Origin: an uncultured marine group I thaumarchaeote
GTDB taxonomy: Archaea > Thermoproteota > Nitrososphaeria > Nitrososphaerales > Nitrosopumilaceae
Assembly (NCBI GenBank): GCA_902606965.1
Contig: CACLIK010000003.1
Location: 1 to 51,821 of the forward strand
Reading direction: 5' to 3'
DNA: 51,821 nucleotides
How positions within the stretch are numbered: the stretch's first letter is position 1; each line of letters starts with the position of its first letter. The position numbers were made by a program, and so were the translations under genes. Of this stretch, positions 7,303 through 14,614 are shown one piece after another. The notes under the pieces are model-generated. The model was not told where the DNA came from and ran no database searches. It saw only the letters and a list, made by a program, of their open reading frames with translations.

Positions 7303-8828
7303 GCCTGTCTGATCAATTCAGAGAGTTGCTTGGTTTTTCCTTCTGGCAATTCCGTAATTCCGCCAATCAAGCTGTCTGTCATAACACCTTTTGTTGCAAG
7401 TACTTTAGCAGCCATAAGTGAAGTCTTTCCAGCCATACATACCAGCAGTGGCTTGCTGTCACCTTCTAGGTCTTTGCTTAGTGATTCTGGAATTTGCTGT
7501 GTTTGCAGTAGTTCCTGTGCTGTTCTTGCGTCTGGAACACAAATCTTACTTTTGTCTACGCCTAGAGATTTTGCAATCAGCTCTATTCCAGGTTCTTGTG
7601 GAGTATACTGAGCATGAATCCAAATTACCTTATCATAGCCGCTTGCGTTTGCTTCCTGTAGGGAGACCTGCATAGGGCCTTCCTGTCCAATCGTTGCAAG
7701 GTTCTTTTTGTACTTTTCAATTCCGTCACAAATCATTGCGACAAACTTTCCACCACCTTCAGCACTTGCCTTCTGCAATATGGCATAAAGTTCTAGTGCG
7801 CTGCTTTCGCCCATGTCATGACCTTTTTCTACAAAGAATTTTAGGAGTAATTTTGCCTTCTCCCAATCCATTTCTTGTTGTTCAGCGTATACCTCAGGAT
7901 TGTATAATGTCAAGCCGTCTGCGTTTGCTTTTGTCCTAATTCCCGCAACGTCTTGGTTGGTAGGTGGAAATATCACGTATACTGATTTTTTTCCGTATTT
8001 TTCAGAGATGTATTTGCTCAAACCGCCAGATGTTCCGCCTGTACCAAATGTACAGAAGATGTTGAAATTTTCTAGCGAGTCTCCGTTTTCATGTAGTTGT
8101 TGGTCAATCTCAGCTGCTGTTATAGTTCTATGCGCTTCGATGTTTAGTTGGTTATCATATTGTGCTGGACAGAAGAAACCGTAGCTCTTGGCAAGAAACT
8201 TTGCCAAGTTTATGATGTCTTGTTTAGCTAAAAGTGATTCTATTTCAGAAATTTCTTTATCGAAAATGTCAGTGTCAAAACCCAAATTAGATAATTGTGA
8301 ACGAACGTTAGCAGCAGTTGCTTTTGCAACCATAAGATTTTGTTTGCCTTCCATTCCTGGTGCAGGACAAATATCCATATCAAGATCCATGGTGCGTATG
8401 TTTCCGTTTCTTAACTCTTCAAACACTCCTTCCTGTAACTTTCTTGAAACAAGCGCAATTACAGTTAGTCCGAGTTTAGATAACAGTCCAAGTGCGATTC
8501 CAAAGTTACCTGATGTGGCTTCTATTACTGTCTGATCGCTCTTGAGCTTTCCAGTAACAATGGCATCATGTATGATGTTGGCTGCTGGTCTAACTTTGAT
8601 TGAACCTGTTAGCAGGGTAGAATCCATTTTGCCGAAAACCTTCAGGTCTGCATTGTCAAGATCCAGTTTGAAGACGGTTCTTGCACATTCCTTGAAATCT
8701 GTAGTCATGTCAACAAGTGGTGTTGCGTTGACAACCTTTGTCTCGCTTCCTTCTTCCAGATGTGGCACCTTGCTCCATACCTCTTGTTCAAAGCGCTCAA
8801 GCAGTGCACTGTCAGTACCTTCAGACAT
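7299..8828 (-). CDS. PLP-dependent fold-type II enzyme fused to a rhodanese domain
   Basis: 509 aa. Residues 30-390 match the cysteine synthase/threonine dehydratase-type beta family: Schiff-base Lys78 in GSIKVRP, substrate loop TSGNFG at 105-110, and PLP-phosphate loop GTGGTSGG at 262-269. Residues 430-500 match a single rhodanese domain, with the active-site loop CMAGKTS starting at Cys464 and the trailing IGGITEL. The likely chemistry is beta-replacement or elimination with sulfur carried as persulfide on Cys464, but the substrate cannot be read. The 54-aa gene is coupled downstream. ATG start with divergent gene at 8900. Confidence 0.8.
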   Translation of the reverse strand: MSEGTDSALLERFEQEVWSKVPHLEEGSETKVVNATPLVDMTTDFKECARTVFKLDLDNADLKVFGKMDSTLLTGSIKVRPAANIIHDAIVTGKLKSDQTVIEATSGNFGIALGLLSKLGLTVIALVSRKLQEGVFEELRNGNIRTMDLDMDICPAPGMEGKQNLMVAKATAANVRSQLSNLGFDTDIFDKEISEIESLLAKQDIINLAKFLAKSYGFFCPAQYDNQLNIEAHRTITAAEIDQQLHENGDSLENFNIFCTFGTGGTSGGLSKYISEKYGKKSVYVIFPPTNQDVAGIRTKANADGLTLYNPEVYAEQQEMDWEKAKLLLKFFVEKGHDMGESSALELYAILQKASAEGGGKFVAMICDGIEKYKKNLATIGQEGPMQVSLQEANASGYDKVIWIHAQYTPQEPGIELIAKSLGVDKSKICVPDARTAQELLQTQQIPESLSKDLEGDSKPLLVCMAGKTSLMAAKVLATKGVMTDSLIGGITELPEGKTKQLSELIRQA

Positions 8829-8899
8829 GTGATCAAAGAGATTAGAGGATCAATTTAGAACTTTACACGATTTTTATTGCTATTTTGTATGTAAAATTC

Positions 8900-9151
8900 A
8901 TGGATTTCATGCTGGAAGAGGAACTGATTGATCTCTATACATTCTGCCTACAAAATCCAGATTCACCGGAAGTAGAAGGAAAAAAGGTGCGAATCACAGA
9001 AGTTGGCAAGGAAATCTTTGATGACGGGGGAGTTGATGCTTTGGAAAATTTCTATTTTGCAATATCAAATAGGATTCAAGGTGAGATAGAGAAGGACATA
9101 GCGCCTTTCCGTCCATTATGGAATGGCTTTTCTGACGAATGGAAATACTAG
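8900..9151 (+). CDS. Hypothetical acidic protein, 83 aa
   Basis: I chose the ATG at 8900 over a TTG at 8885 because a T-rich TATA-like element (about 8870-8877) lies 25-30 nt upstream, as expected for a leaderless archaeal transcript. The protein is acidic (MDFMLEEELIDLYTF) with an aromatic C-terminus ending FRPLWNGFSDEWKY. No membrane span, metal motif or recognised family. Confidence 0.55.
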   Translation: MDFMLEEELIDLYTFCLQNPDSPEVEGKKVRITEVGKEIFDDGGVDALENFYFAISNRIQGEIEKDIAPFRPLWNGFSDEWKY

Positions 9152-9185
9152 CCAAATTAAAAACAGGCAAGTTTGTAGAATATAG

Positions 9186-9578
9186 ATGCTGAAAGAATTT
9201 TTGTCGGACATAATTAGTGTCGATGACGTTTTGCTGGTAGTCAAGTCAAACGGAGCCACTAGCGAGATGAGAAGCAATTCTCTAAGCATAAGACAAAAGG
9301 ATCAATGGATAACAATAGGAGATAACGACGGTCCGTGCCACATGCACGTTAATCCTTACATGATAAAGCATGCAGAATTCGTGATGGAAGAAAAACCAGA
9401 ACGTACAAGCTTCAGTGTAAGATTTTTCGATAACAGTAATGAAAGGGTTCTTGGTTGTTTCTTTACAAAAATGTACGATGAAAATAAAAATCTCAAGTTA
9501 GAACGGAAAAAACTTTACGACGACTTGTTGGAAAAATATGGTCAGAAGATAGAGATCAAAAGGCTAATGAATTCTTAA
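9186..9578 (+). CDS. Conserved hypothetical protein, 130 aa, possibly ChuX/HemS-like
   Basis: A mixed alpha/beta protein. The segment ITIGDNDGPCHMHVNP followed by repeated strands (SFSVRFFDNSNERVLGCFFTKMYD) is loosely reminiscent of the beta-sheet core of ChuX/HemS haem-utilisation proteins, and the downstream gene is a cobalamin/haem-type binding protein, which would fit a tetrapyrrole link. The resemblance is weak and I would not rely on it. ATG at 9186, 34 nt after the preceding gene. Confidence 0.5.
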   Translation: MLKEFLSDIISVDDVLLVVKSNGATSEMRSNSLSIRQKDQWITIGDNDGPCHMHVNPYMIKHAEFVMEEKPERTSFSVRFFDNSNERVLGCFFTKMYDENKNLKLERKKLYDDLLEKYGQKIEIKRLMNS

Positions 9579-9595
9579 GTGTGGATGGATAAGTT

Positions 9596-10516
9596 ATGGG
9601 ACCACAAAGAATTGTGACTTTTCTACCAAGCGCAACTGAGCTGATTTACAGTTTAGGTGCAGATGACAAACTTTTTGGTGTAACACATGAATGTAACTAT
9701 CCAATCAATGCGAAAACTAAACCACGAGTCATCAGTTCTGTATTTGATCCAGCTTCAATGTCAAGCAAGCAGATTGATGACAAAATTTGCCAGTTAATGA
9801 CTGATGGTAAGCAAATTTACAATCTAAACAAAGAAAATCTCCTAAACGCAAAACCAGATTTAATTATTTCCCAGAACATCTGTGAGGTCTGTTCCGCTCA
9901 TACGGAACACGTCAAAATAGCCGTGGATATGTTAGAAAAAAAGCCTGAGGTTTACACGATGGATCCTCATGATGTTGATGAGATTTTGGTGAGCATTAGA
10001 GATATCTCAAAGATGATTGGTAAGGAAAAAGAAGGTAATGAACTGGTTGATTCACTATCAAATAGACTAGAGCTTATCAAGAGTAAAACGTTTGAAGAAA
10101 GACCAAAGATTGTTGCAATAGAATGGCTGGATCCGTTTTTCACTTCAGGTCACTGGATTCCAGAGATGATTGAAAATGCAGGCGGAGAAAATCTCATAAG
10201 TACAGAAAAAATGCCATCAAGAAAAATGAAATTAGAAGAGATCAAAGAAGCAAACCCTGACATTATTGTAATGATGCCGTGCGGTTTTGATGTCAAGCGG
10301 ACTATATCTGAATACAATAACGTGTTGGCAAATAACCCAGATTGGAATGAACTGAAAGCCGTTAAGGAGAAGAATGTTTATGCAGTTGATGCAAATTCAT
10401 ATTTCAGTAAGCCAAGCCTTCGGACCATAACTGGAATTGAAATATTAGCTAAAATTATTCATCCAGATGTTTTTGGTGACTTGCAGCTACCAGAAAATTC
10501 ATTTACAAAAATCTAG
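9596..10516 (+). CDS. Periplasmic-binding-protein-fold protein, BtuF (cobalamin)-like, without signal peptide
   Basis: 306 aa in the type III (helical-backbone) binding-protein family used by cobalamin and iron-siderophore ABC importers. Characteristic parts are RIVTFLPSATELIYSLG at the start, the lobe-1 segment GVTHECNYP, LLNAKPDLIISQNICEVCSAH, and the C-terminal NPDWNELKAVKEKNVYAVDA. The protein begins directly with the first beta-strand: there is no signal peptide or lipobox, and no permease or ATPase gene is adjacent. It may be cytoplasmic. The window holds two corrin-ring methyltransferases, so a corrinoid ligand is plausible but inferred. Confidence 0.75.
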   Translation: MGPQRIVTFLPSATELIYSLGADDKLFGVTHECNYPINAKTKPRVISSVFDPASMSSKQIDDKICQLMTDGKQIYNLNKENLLNAKPDLIISQNICEVCSAHTEHVKIAVDMLEKKPEVYTMDPHDVDEILVSIRDISKMIGKEKEGNELVDSLSNRLELIKSKTFEERPKIVAIEWLDPFFTSGHWIPEMIENAGGENLISTEKMPSRKMKLEEIKEANPDIIVMMPCGFDVKRTISEYNNVLANNPDWNELKAVKEKNVYAVDANSYFSKPSLRTITGIEILAKIIHPDVFGDLQLPENSFTKI

Positions 10517-10828
10517 CTATCCTTGCTCAAATACGCGATATTCCCCAATTATTGAACTGCATTTGCCGCATGTGTACTGACCCCTCTCTTTCAGAATCAA
10601 TCCATCTGCAACTGGTTCGTTGGGACTTTCTTCTATCTGAATTTTAGGTGGACCGTCAAACTCAGACTCGCATGTCTTGCAAAAATATTTCTGCATCTTT
10701 TGCTCCTCAAGCTTACCAATTGGTGCAAGGAAGCATTTGCCTACACCAAGATCCGCCTTTTTTGCCTGTTCATCTGTAACGTCCGCAAAAATATGACCGC
10801 CAGATCCATGAAGTTCTAGTATCACCAA
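10517..10828 (-). CDS. Zinc-ribbon protein, 103 aa, unknown function
   Basis: Residues 1-45 form a compact N-terminal part (MVILELHGSGGHIFADVTDE). Two Cys pairs follow: FCKTC around 50 and YTCGKC around 86, separated by an acidic Pro-rich stretch, which together can bind one zinc. The stop abuts the stop of the convergent binding-protein gene, with no intergenic space. No family recognised. Confidence 0.6.
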   Translation of the reverse strand: MVILELHGSGGHIFADVTDEQAKKADLGVGKCFLAPIGKLEEQKMQKYFCKTCESEFDGPPKIQIEESPNEPVADGLILKERGQYTCGKCSSIIGEYRVFEQG

Positions 10829-10878
10829 ATCAAATTATATGCAAAAACTAACTAATATGAATATTTAGGGAGAACTTA

Positions 10879-11610
10879 TTGAAAAAAAATATAGTTTTAT
10901 TTTTACTGGTTTTCTGCATGTTTTTCCATGTAGATTCCGTATATGCCCATCAGCTAATCTTTTCAGATGGTAATAACACCACCATGGAAAATGCTCTCTA
11001 CATACCAGATCCTCAGATCTCATGGGCCATGTATGGTGAACTTGAAAACAATGTTTTGTTTTACAAATTTCAGGCTGAGCAAAAGGAACCACTCTATGTT
11101 AGTCTTGTAATACCTGCGTTAGATGGTTTAGAAGACTTTAGCCCATCCCTTGCAATAGTCACACAACAGCAAAACATCGCGATAATCAGCTCGCATACTG
11201 GTGAAAAAAACACTGAGGTACCTTTTGTCCTACCAGATGGATACCAAGCAATTGTTTTTGATTATGACGGTAAACCTGCAAATAATGTGTTTTACGAGCC
11301 ATTCACGCAAGTAAACTACTGGGAACGTCAAGAAATTAGAACTGAGAACATCAATCCGGGTACATATTATCTGGCAGTTTTCCATACAACTGAAAACGGA
11401 AAGTTTACGCTGGCAGTAGGAGAAATTGAAGATTTTTCAAAGGCTAACTTTTTTGATTCGTTTGTCAGGGCATGGTTTGAAACAAAAATTTTCTTTAATG
11501 ACTATCTAACGGCAGCAATTTCCATCGTTATTGTTATCATTATATTTTCAGGAATTGGATATGGAATATTCAGAGTTGTACGAAGAATTATTACGAAAAG
11601 TAAAAGATAG
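10879..11610 (+). CDS. Exported, C-terminally membrane-anchored protein, 243 aa
   Basis: Start TTG at 10879 is preceded by GGGAGAA. Residues 1-23 form a signal peptide (KKNIVLFLLVFCMFFHVDSVYA, cut after AHQ or YA). An extracellular all-beta region follows (about 25-190; YGELENNVLFYKFQAEQKEP and GTYYLAVFHTTENGKFTLAVG suggest a pre-peptidase-C-like sandwich). A single helix at about 212-232 (TAAISIVIVIIIFSGIGYGI) and a short basic tail complete it. The topology puts the sandwich outside the cell. Function unknown. Confidence 0.65.
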   Translation: MKKNIVLFLLVFCMFFHVDSVYAHQLIFSDGNNTTMENALYIPDPQISWAMYGELENNVLFYKFQAEQKEPLYVSLVIPALDGLEDFSPSLAIVTQQQNIAIISSHTGEKNTEVPFVLPDGYQAIVFDYDGKPANNVFYEPFTQVNYWERQEIRTENINPGTYYLAVFHTTENGKFTLAVGEIEDFSKANFFDSFVRAWFETKIFFNDYLTAAISIVIVIIIFSGIGYGIFRVVRRIITKSKR

Positions 11611-11615
11611 ATTTT

Positions 11616-12047
11616 ATGCCAAAATTCAGCTTTACAAAAATAGTTAATGTCGATAGGGACAAGATATTCAATGTCATAACAGATTTTGAAAATCTGGCTA
11701 AAATTTTCCCAAAATATTTCAAATCACTGAAAATAATATCAAAATCTGGTAATATCACAAAACTTGAAGAAGAATTAGAATTCTTGGGTAAAAAATTGAA
11801 TGTCACTGTAGATCATATCGTTGAAGAGCCAGACAAGCACACAGTCATAATGCTTGACGGACCAGGCAAGAATACAAAATTTGAAGAGATGTTTGAAAAA
11901 ATGCCAGAAGGAACTAAAATTACCATTGATGTAGATCTTGTGCTGAATGGCAAGTTTAAGGTAATGGGTTTCTTTGCAAAGAAGCAGATTAAAAATAAGA
12001 TGAGCCAAGCATTAGACGAATTTGCAGAGGTTGCAAAAAATAATTAG
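11616..12047 (+). CDS. SRPBCC/START-like ligand-binding protein
   Basis: 143 aa with the helix-grip fold signature: an N-terminal strand (FSFTKIVNVDRDKIFNVITD), helix (ENLAKIFPKYFKSLKII), seven-strand region and a long C-terminal helix (KNKMSQALDEFAEVAKN). These proteins bind hydrophobic ligands such as polyketides or lipids in a central cavity, and some act as cyclases. Nothing here selects a ligand. It is 5 nt after the exported protein, probably same transcript, and overlaps the convergent DoxX gene by 4 nt. Confidence 0.7.
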   Translation: MPKFSFTKIVNVDRDKIFNVITDFENLAKIFPKYFKSLKIISKSGNITKLEEELEFLGKKLNVTVDHIVEEPDKHTVIMLDGPGKNTKFEEMFEKMPEGTKITIDVDLVLNGKFKVMGFFAKKQIKNKMSQALDEFAEVAKNN

Positions 12048-12460
12048 TGTAACCAACGTGGAAGTTTCTTGATCACATGTGAGACAGAAACTCTACCAGG
12101 TCCGGCAACTATTACAACTAAACATGAGGCAAGCAATATGAGGTCGAATTCAAATCCTCCTTCTCCGTCCAAACTACCAGCCTGTTTGACATAAAATATT
12201 GCACCAAGCATAACTATCGAAAGTAGTGAAGCAGACATTCTTGTACAAATTCCTATTAGGAGCAGTATACCCGGAATCATCTCTGCTAGTGCAATTGGAA
12301 TCTGCATCTCAGCAGGAAGTCCAAGATATCCTGTCAAGAATCCAAGGAAGCCTTCGTTAAATTTGCCAGCTCCATGGACGATAAAAATAACGCCAACTGC
12401 TGCACGCATACCCATATTGGCAATGTCATGAAGTTTGTGCTGGCTTAGAGATGCCTCCAT
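12044..12460 (-). CDS. DoxX-family membrane protein
   Basis: 138 aa with four predicted membrane helices. The first carries the family hallmark RAAVGVIFIVHGAGKF, followed by GLPAEMQIPIALAEMIPGILLLIG, SASLLSIVMLGAIFYV and a last helix (LILLASCLVVIVAGPG). DoxX proteins include thiosulfate:quinone oxidoreductase subunits and many uncharacterised membrane proteins; with no partner gene nearby the role cannot be fixed. It ends within the last codons of the SRPBCC gene on the other strand. Confidence 0.8.
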   Translation of the reverse strand: MEASLSQHKLHDIANMGMRAAVGVIFIVHGAGKFNEGFLGFLTGYLGLPAEMQIPIALAEMIPGILLLIGICTRMSASLLSIVMLGAIFYVKQAGSLDGEGGFEFDLILLASCLVVIVAGPGRVSVSHVIKKLPRWLH

Positions 12461-12569
12461 GCCTGAATTTTTTGTATGGCTATAATAAACTCCATGGTAT
12501 AATGATCAAAATTTTACGAATTTAACGCCAACCGTAGGGAAAATATAGTCGGTTTTGTTGTAATCGAGC

Positions 12570-12857
12570 ATGGACGATCCCACCGGTGGAATGTGGATTT
12601 ATCTGATATTTCTAATTATTCCGCTAGCACGAATTATTCCTAGATTATTGCGCAAGTATAGGAACAAAGGCGTTATGCCAAGATCAGATCAGCAATACTC
12701 TCAGGAGGAATTTTTCACAAATCAAAAAATGCCAGAACCACCAAGATTTAGAGAACCAGAACCACAAGAACCACCAAGATTTCGAGAACCAGAACCACAA
12801 CCACAACCAAAGCCTGACAAGAAAGATGGTTGGGTTGGAAAAGACGATTTTAAGTAA
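12570..12857 (+). CDS. Membrane-anchored protein with proline/arginine repeat tail, 95 aa
   Basis: Residues 8-25 form one membrane helix (GMWIYLIFLIIPLARIIP), followed by a basic stop-transfer segment (RLLRKYRNKG). The tail has two nearly identical repeats, PPRFREPEPQ, encoded by a 30-nt direct repeat at about 12735-12795, then a PQPQPKPDKK linker and a charged end. The tail is low complexity and probably extended; it may be a scaffold or spacer. No family recognised. Confidence 0.6.
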   Translation: MDDPTGGMWIYLIFLIIPLARIIPRLLRKYRNKGVMPRSDQQYSQEEFFTNQKMPEPPRFREPEPQEPPRFREPEPQPQPKPDKKDGWVGKDDFK

Positions 12858-12866
12858 TAAAAATAG

Positions 12867-12998
12867 GGTGTGACCCCCTCACGCAAAACATCTTTTGGAG
12901 ACTACCTCCAGTTGCTCTTCCAAGAGAGTTTCAATTATTCTGTTTTGCGAGGTCACACCATTCAGTCGTAAGCCTTGTGAGCTTTCAGCATCGCAGGC
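12867..12998 (-). ncRNA. Candidate structured RNA, strand inferred
   Basis: Two 9-bp helices nest: GGTGTGACC (12867-12875) with GGTCACACC (12951-12959), and CGCAAAACA (12882-12890) with TGTTTTGCG (12941-12949). Inside them are two hairpins, TGGAG/CTCCA (12896-12910) and CTCT/AGAG (12915-12926), making a multi-branch junction. A separate hairpin pairs AGCCT (12971-12975) with AGGCT (12994-12998), extended by TGTGA/TCGCA. On the minus strand there is an AT-rich TATA-like element at about 13007-13019 and a T5 run just past 12867, so I favour that strand. Not recognised as SRP, RNase P, 5S or a box C/D RNA. A 93-bp MITE with terminal inverted repeats is the alternative. Confidence 0.55.
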
Positions 12999-13016
12999 TA
13001 TACTACTCTATAATAT

Positions 13017-13271
13017 TTAAGATTGAGAAACATCTGTCTCTTTTAGGATCAATACTTCACCGTCTAGTACATTATAGTTTACCAACGCGCGGTCCGGATC
13101 AAAATCTACATGTGGCGATTCTTCCCTGCATAATGCAAGCTTGACATCTTTTTGTAACCGAAAATGCATTCTTGAACCAAGTATAACGTCCTTTATTCTA
13201 GTGGATTTCTGAAATGTAGTTTCCCATGTTCCTTTTGACGTCTTTACATGGACAAGAACTTGATTTACCAT
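13017..13271 (-). CDS. Ubiquitin-like (beta-grasp) small protein, 84 aa
   Basis: The longer frame continues upstream into the divergent gene, so I take the ATG at 13271. The order of elements (strand VNQVLVHVKTSKGT, strand TTFQKSTRIKDVI, helix, then strands ending DPDRALVNYNVLDGEVLILKE) follows the beta-grasp fold; the last piece matches the typical ubiquitin-like pattern of a short helix, a turn and DG-hydrophobic strand. There is no C-terminal Gly-Gly, so conjugation is unlikely; a YukD-like or adaptor role is possible. Lies divergent from the nuclease gene with 57 nt between starts. Confidence 0.55.
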   Translation of the reverse strand: MVNQVLVHVKTSKGTWETTFQKSTRIKDVILGSRMHFRLQKDVKLALCREESPHVDFDPDRALVNYNVLDGEVLILKETDVSQS

Positions 13272-13328
13272 CAAAAAAAAATACTCCCAAGAAATAAAAT
13301 AGTGTTTAGTAGGCAGAATTTGTAATTC

Positions 13329-13982
13329 ATGGCTTTTACACATCTCCCTAAAAGAGAAATTCCTGAAATCAAGCAGATAAAGGTTGATGATGTAAGGCAT
13401 TATGAAACACCAGATGGTACTTTCATCAGTATCACATCACTTTTGAAGAATTACACGCCTGATGGCATATTATCATGGAGAGAGTCTGTTGGCGATGATG
13501 TTGCTGATCATGTTATGAGAACTGCAACCACTAGAGGAAATAAAGTGCATAAACTTATTGAAAATTGTCTATCAAACAAGCCTGAAACTGACCTTGTTGG
13601 TAATCATGGCGTACTCGCAGCTGGTCTTTTTCAGTTAATGATACCTGCACTAGATAAGATTGACCAAATCAGATTCTTGGAGAAGGCAATTTACAGTAAA
13701 CGTTTGCGTCTAGCTGGAACAGTTGACTGTATAGCAGAGTATGACGGCAAACTGTCCATCATTGACTTTAAGACTGCGTCAAGGAAGCGCGATGAGATAA
13801 ATGAGAATTATCTTGTGCAGGCTACCTTCTATTCTATTGCCTGGGAAGAACTCACGGATGAAAAGATTGATCAGGTCGTGATTCTTACTGTTACAGAAGA
13901 TGGAACGCTTAGTGTACACAAGGATAATCCCGCTCTATATATTGAGAAGCTAGAACAGATGGTTGCGGAACATAATTCCTAG
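13329..13982 (+). CDS. PD-(D/E)XK exonuclease, MGME1/phage-exonuclease-like
   Basis: 217 aa with the full nuclease core: RGNKVHKLIE (about 69-78, the family R-G-x-x-x-H motif), a Glu in RFLEKAIYS (119), then D133 in GTVDCIAEYDGK, D146-F-K148 in IIDFKT, and the downstream Gln in YLVQATFYS. This layout is that of the Cas4/RecB family and is closest by eye to mitochondrial MGME1 and phage single-strand exonucleases, which trim DNA ends. There are no Fe-S Cys, so it is not a canonical Cas4. No CRISPR genes are nearby. Confidence 0.75.
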   Translation: MAFTHLPKREIPEIKQIKVDDVRHYETPDGTFISITSLLKNYTPDGILSWRESVGDDVADHVMRTATTRGNKVHKLIENCLSNKPETDLVGNHGVLAAGLFQLMIPALDKIDQIRFLEKAIYSKRLRLAGTVDCIAEYDGKLSIIDFKTASRKRDEINENYLVQATFYSIAWEELTDEKIDQVVILTVTEDGTLSVHKDNPALYIEKLEQMVAEHNS

Positions 13983-14128
13983 TTTTTATGACAAGAGCAT
14001 CTGCAATTGATGTGCCATTTCTTGAACGGATTTTTTGTTAGTGGAAAATTTTGACCGTACTTTTCTGCCTTCAAATTCAAATTTTTATGCCAGTCGGCAC
14101 ATTTCTCACAAGAAATAGTTTCAGCCAA
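13979..14128 (-). CDS. Cys/His-rich microprotein, 49 aa
   Basis: The only usable start is TTG at 14128, as a stop precedes it in frame. The protein has CEKC at residues 7-10 with a following His, and a C-terminal CRCSCH cluster at 42-47, so five Cys and several His could bind one or two metals. The frame converges on the nuclease gene and overlaps its stop by 4 nt. Composition and Cys spacing favour a real gene; function unknown. Confidence 0.45.
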   Translation of the reverse strand: MAETISCEKCADWHKNLNLKAEKYGQNFPLTKNPFKKWHINCRCSCHKN

Positions 14129-14141
14129 ATCCTTTCATCTG

Positions 14142-14450
14142 CTAATCTTCTACAAAGACCTCATCTGATTCTACCGTAACTTTGTACGGCGCTAAATCCT
14201 TGAGCTGTACTCCAAATGCAACCATCTTGCCTGTCTTACAATCCCAAGTTGCTCCATGCCATGGACATGTAAGAGTGGAACCATCTAATGATCCTTCAAC
14301 AAGACTTGCACCTGCATGTGCACACGTATCGTCCATTGCGTAATAATTTCCATCAACATTAGTTATCAGAATGTCTTTCCCGTCTGCCTCTACCTTGATC
14401 ATTTTTCCGGCTGGAATGTCAGAAACCTTACCAGCTAATATTTTGGCCAT
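14142..14450 (-). CDS. Rieske-type [2Fe-2S] ferredoxin
   Basis: 102 aa, the length of soluble Rieske ferredoxins. The two cluster-binding boxes are C43-x-H45 (TCAHAG) and C62-x2-H65 (CPWHG), giving a 2-Cys/2-His [2Fe-2S] site. No membrane helix or Tat signal, so it is cytosolic, unlike the Rieske subunit of a bc complex. It could feed electrons to an oxygenase or a NirD-type reductase; no such partner is adjacent. Confidence 0.9.
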   Translation of the reverse strand: MAKILAGKVSDIPAGKMIKVEADGKDILITNVDGNYYAMDDTCAHAGASLVEGSLDGSTLTCPWHGATWDCKTGKMVAFGVQLKDLAPYKVTVESDEVFVED

Positions 14451-14479
14451 TTTATCACTTTATCATTGATTACAGATCG

Positions 14480-14563
14480 CTATCTCTTTTTCTGTTTGGC
14501 TTTTCTGCGATCAGCCTTTTGGTCTGCCCATCTCTTGTGTTTTCCTTTCTTTCGTAACGCCAT
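14480..14563 (-). CDS. Very basic microprotein, 27 aa
   Basis: ATG-started frame MALRKKGKHKRWADQKADRR continuing to KAKQKKR; more than half the residues are Lys or Arg. The composition resembles tails of ribosomal or nucleic-acid-binding proteins. A similarly basic 40-aa frame at 36393-36515 shares the string RRKAKQ. Too short for a family call. Confidence 0.4.
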   Translation of the reverse strand: MALRKKGKHKRWADQKADRRKAKQKKR

Positions 14564-14614
14564 AATTTATCAGATTTTTCTGGCTTTATGAAGTTTGCAA
14601 AAAAGATGTTTTGC

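Noticed and set aside
12928-12960. CRISPR-repeat-like GTTTCAATTATTC string in the structured RNA
   Set aside because: Single copy, no spacers or cas genes; resemblance is to a common AT-rich repeat start only.
12867-12998. SRP RNA or RNase P RNA at the structured locus
   Set aside because: Too short, and the SRP helix 8 GGAA/AGCAGCC and RNase P GAGGAAAGUCC signatures are absent.
13329-13982. Cas4 nuclease
   Set aside because: Nuclease core is present, but the four Fe-S cysteines of Cas4 are missing and no cas genes or array are nearby.
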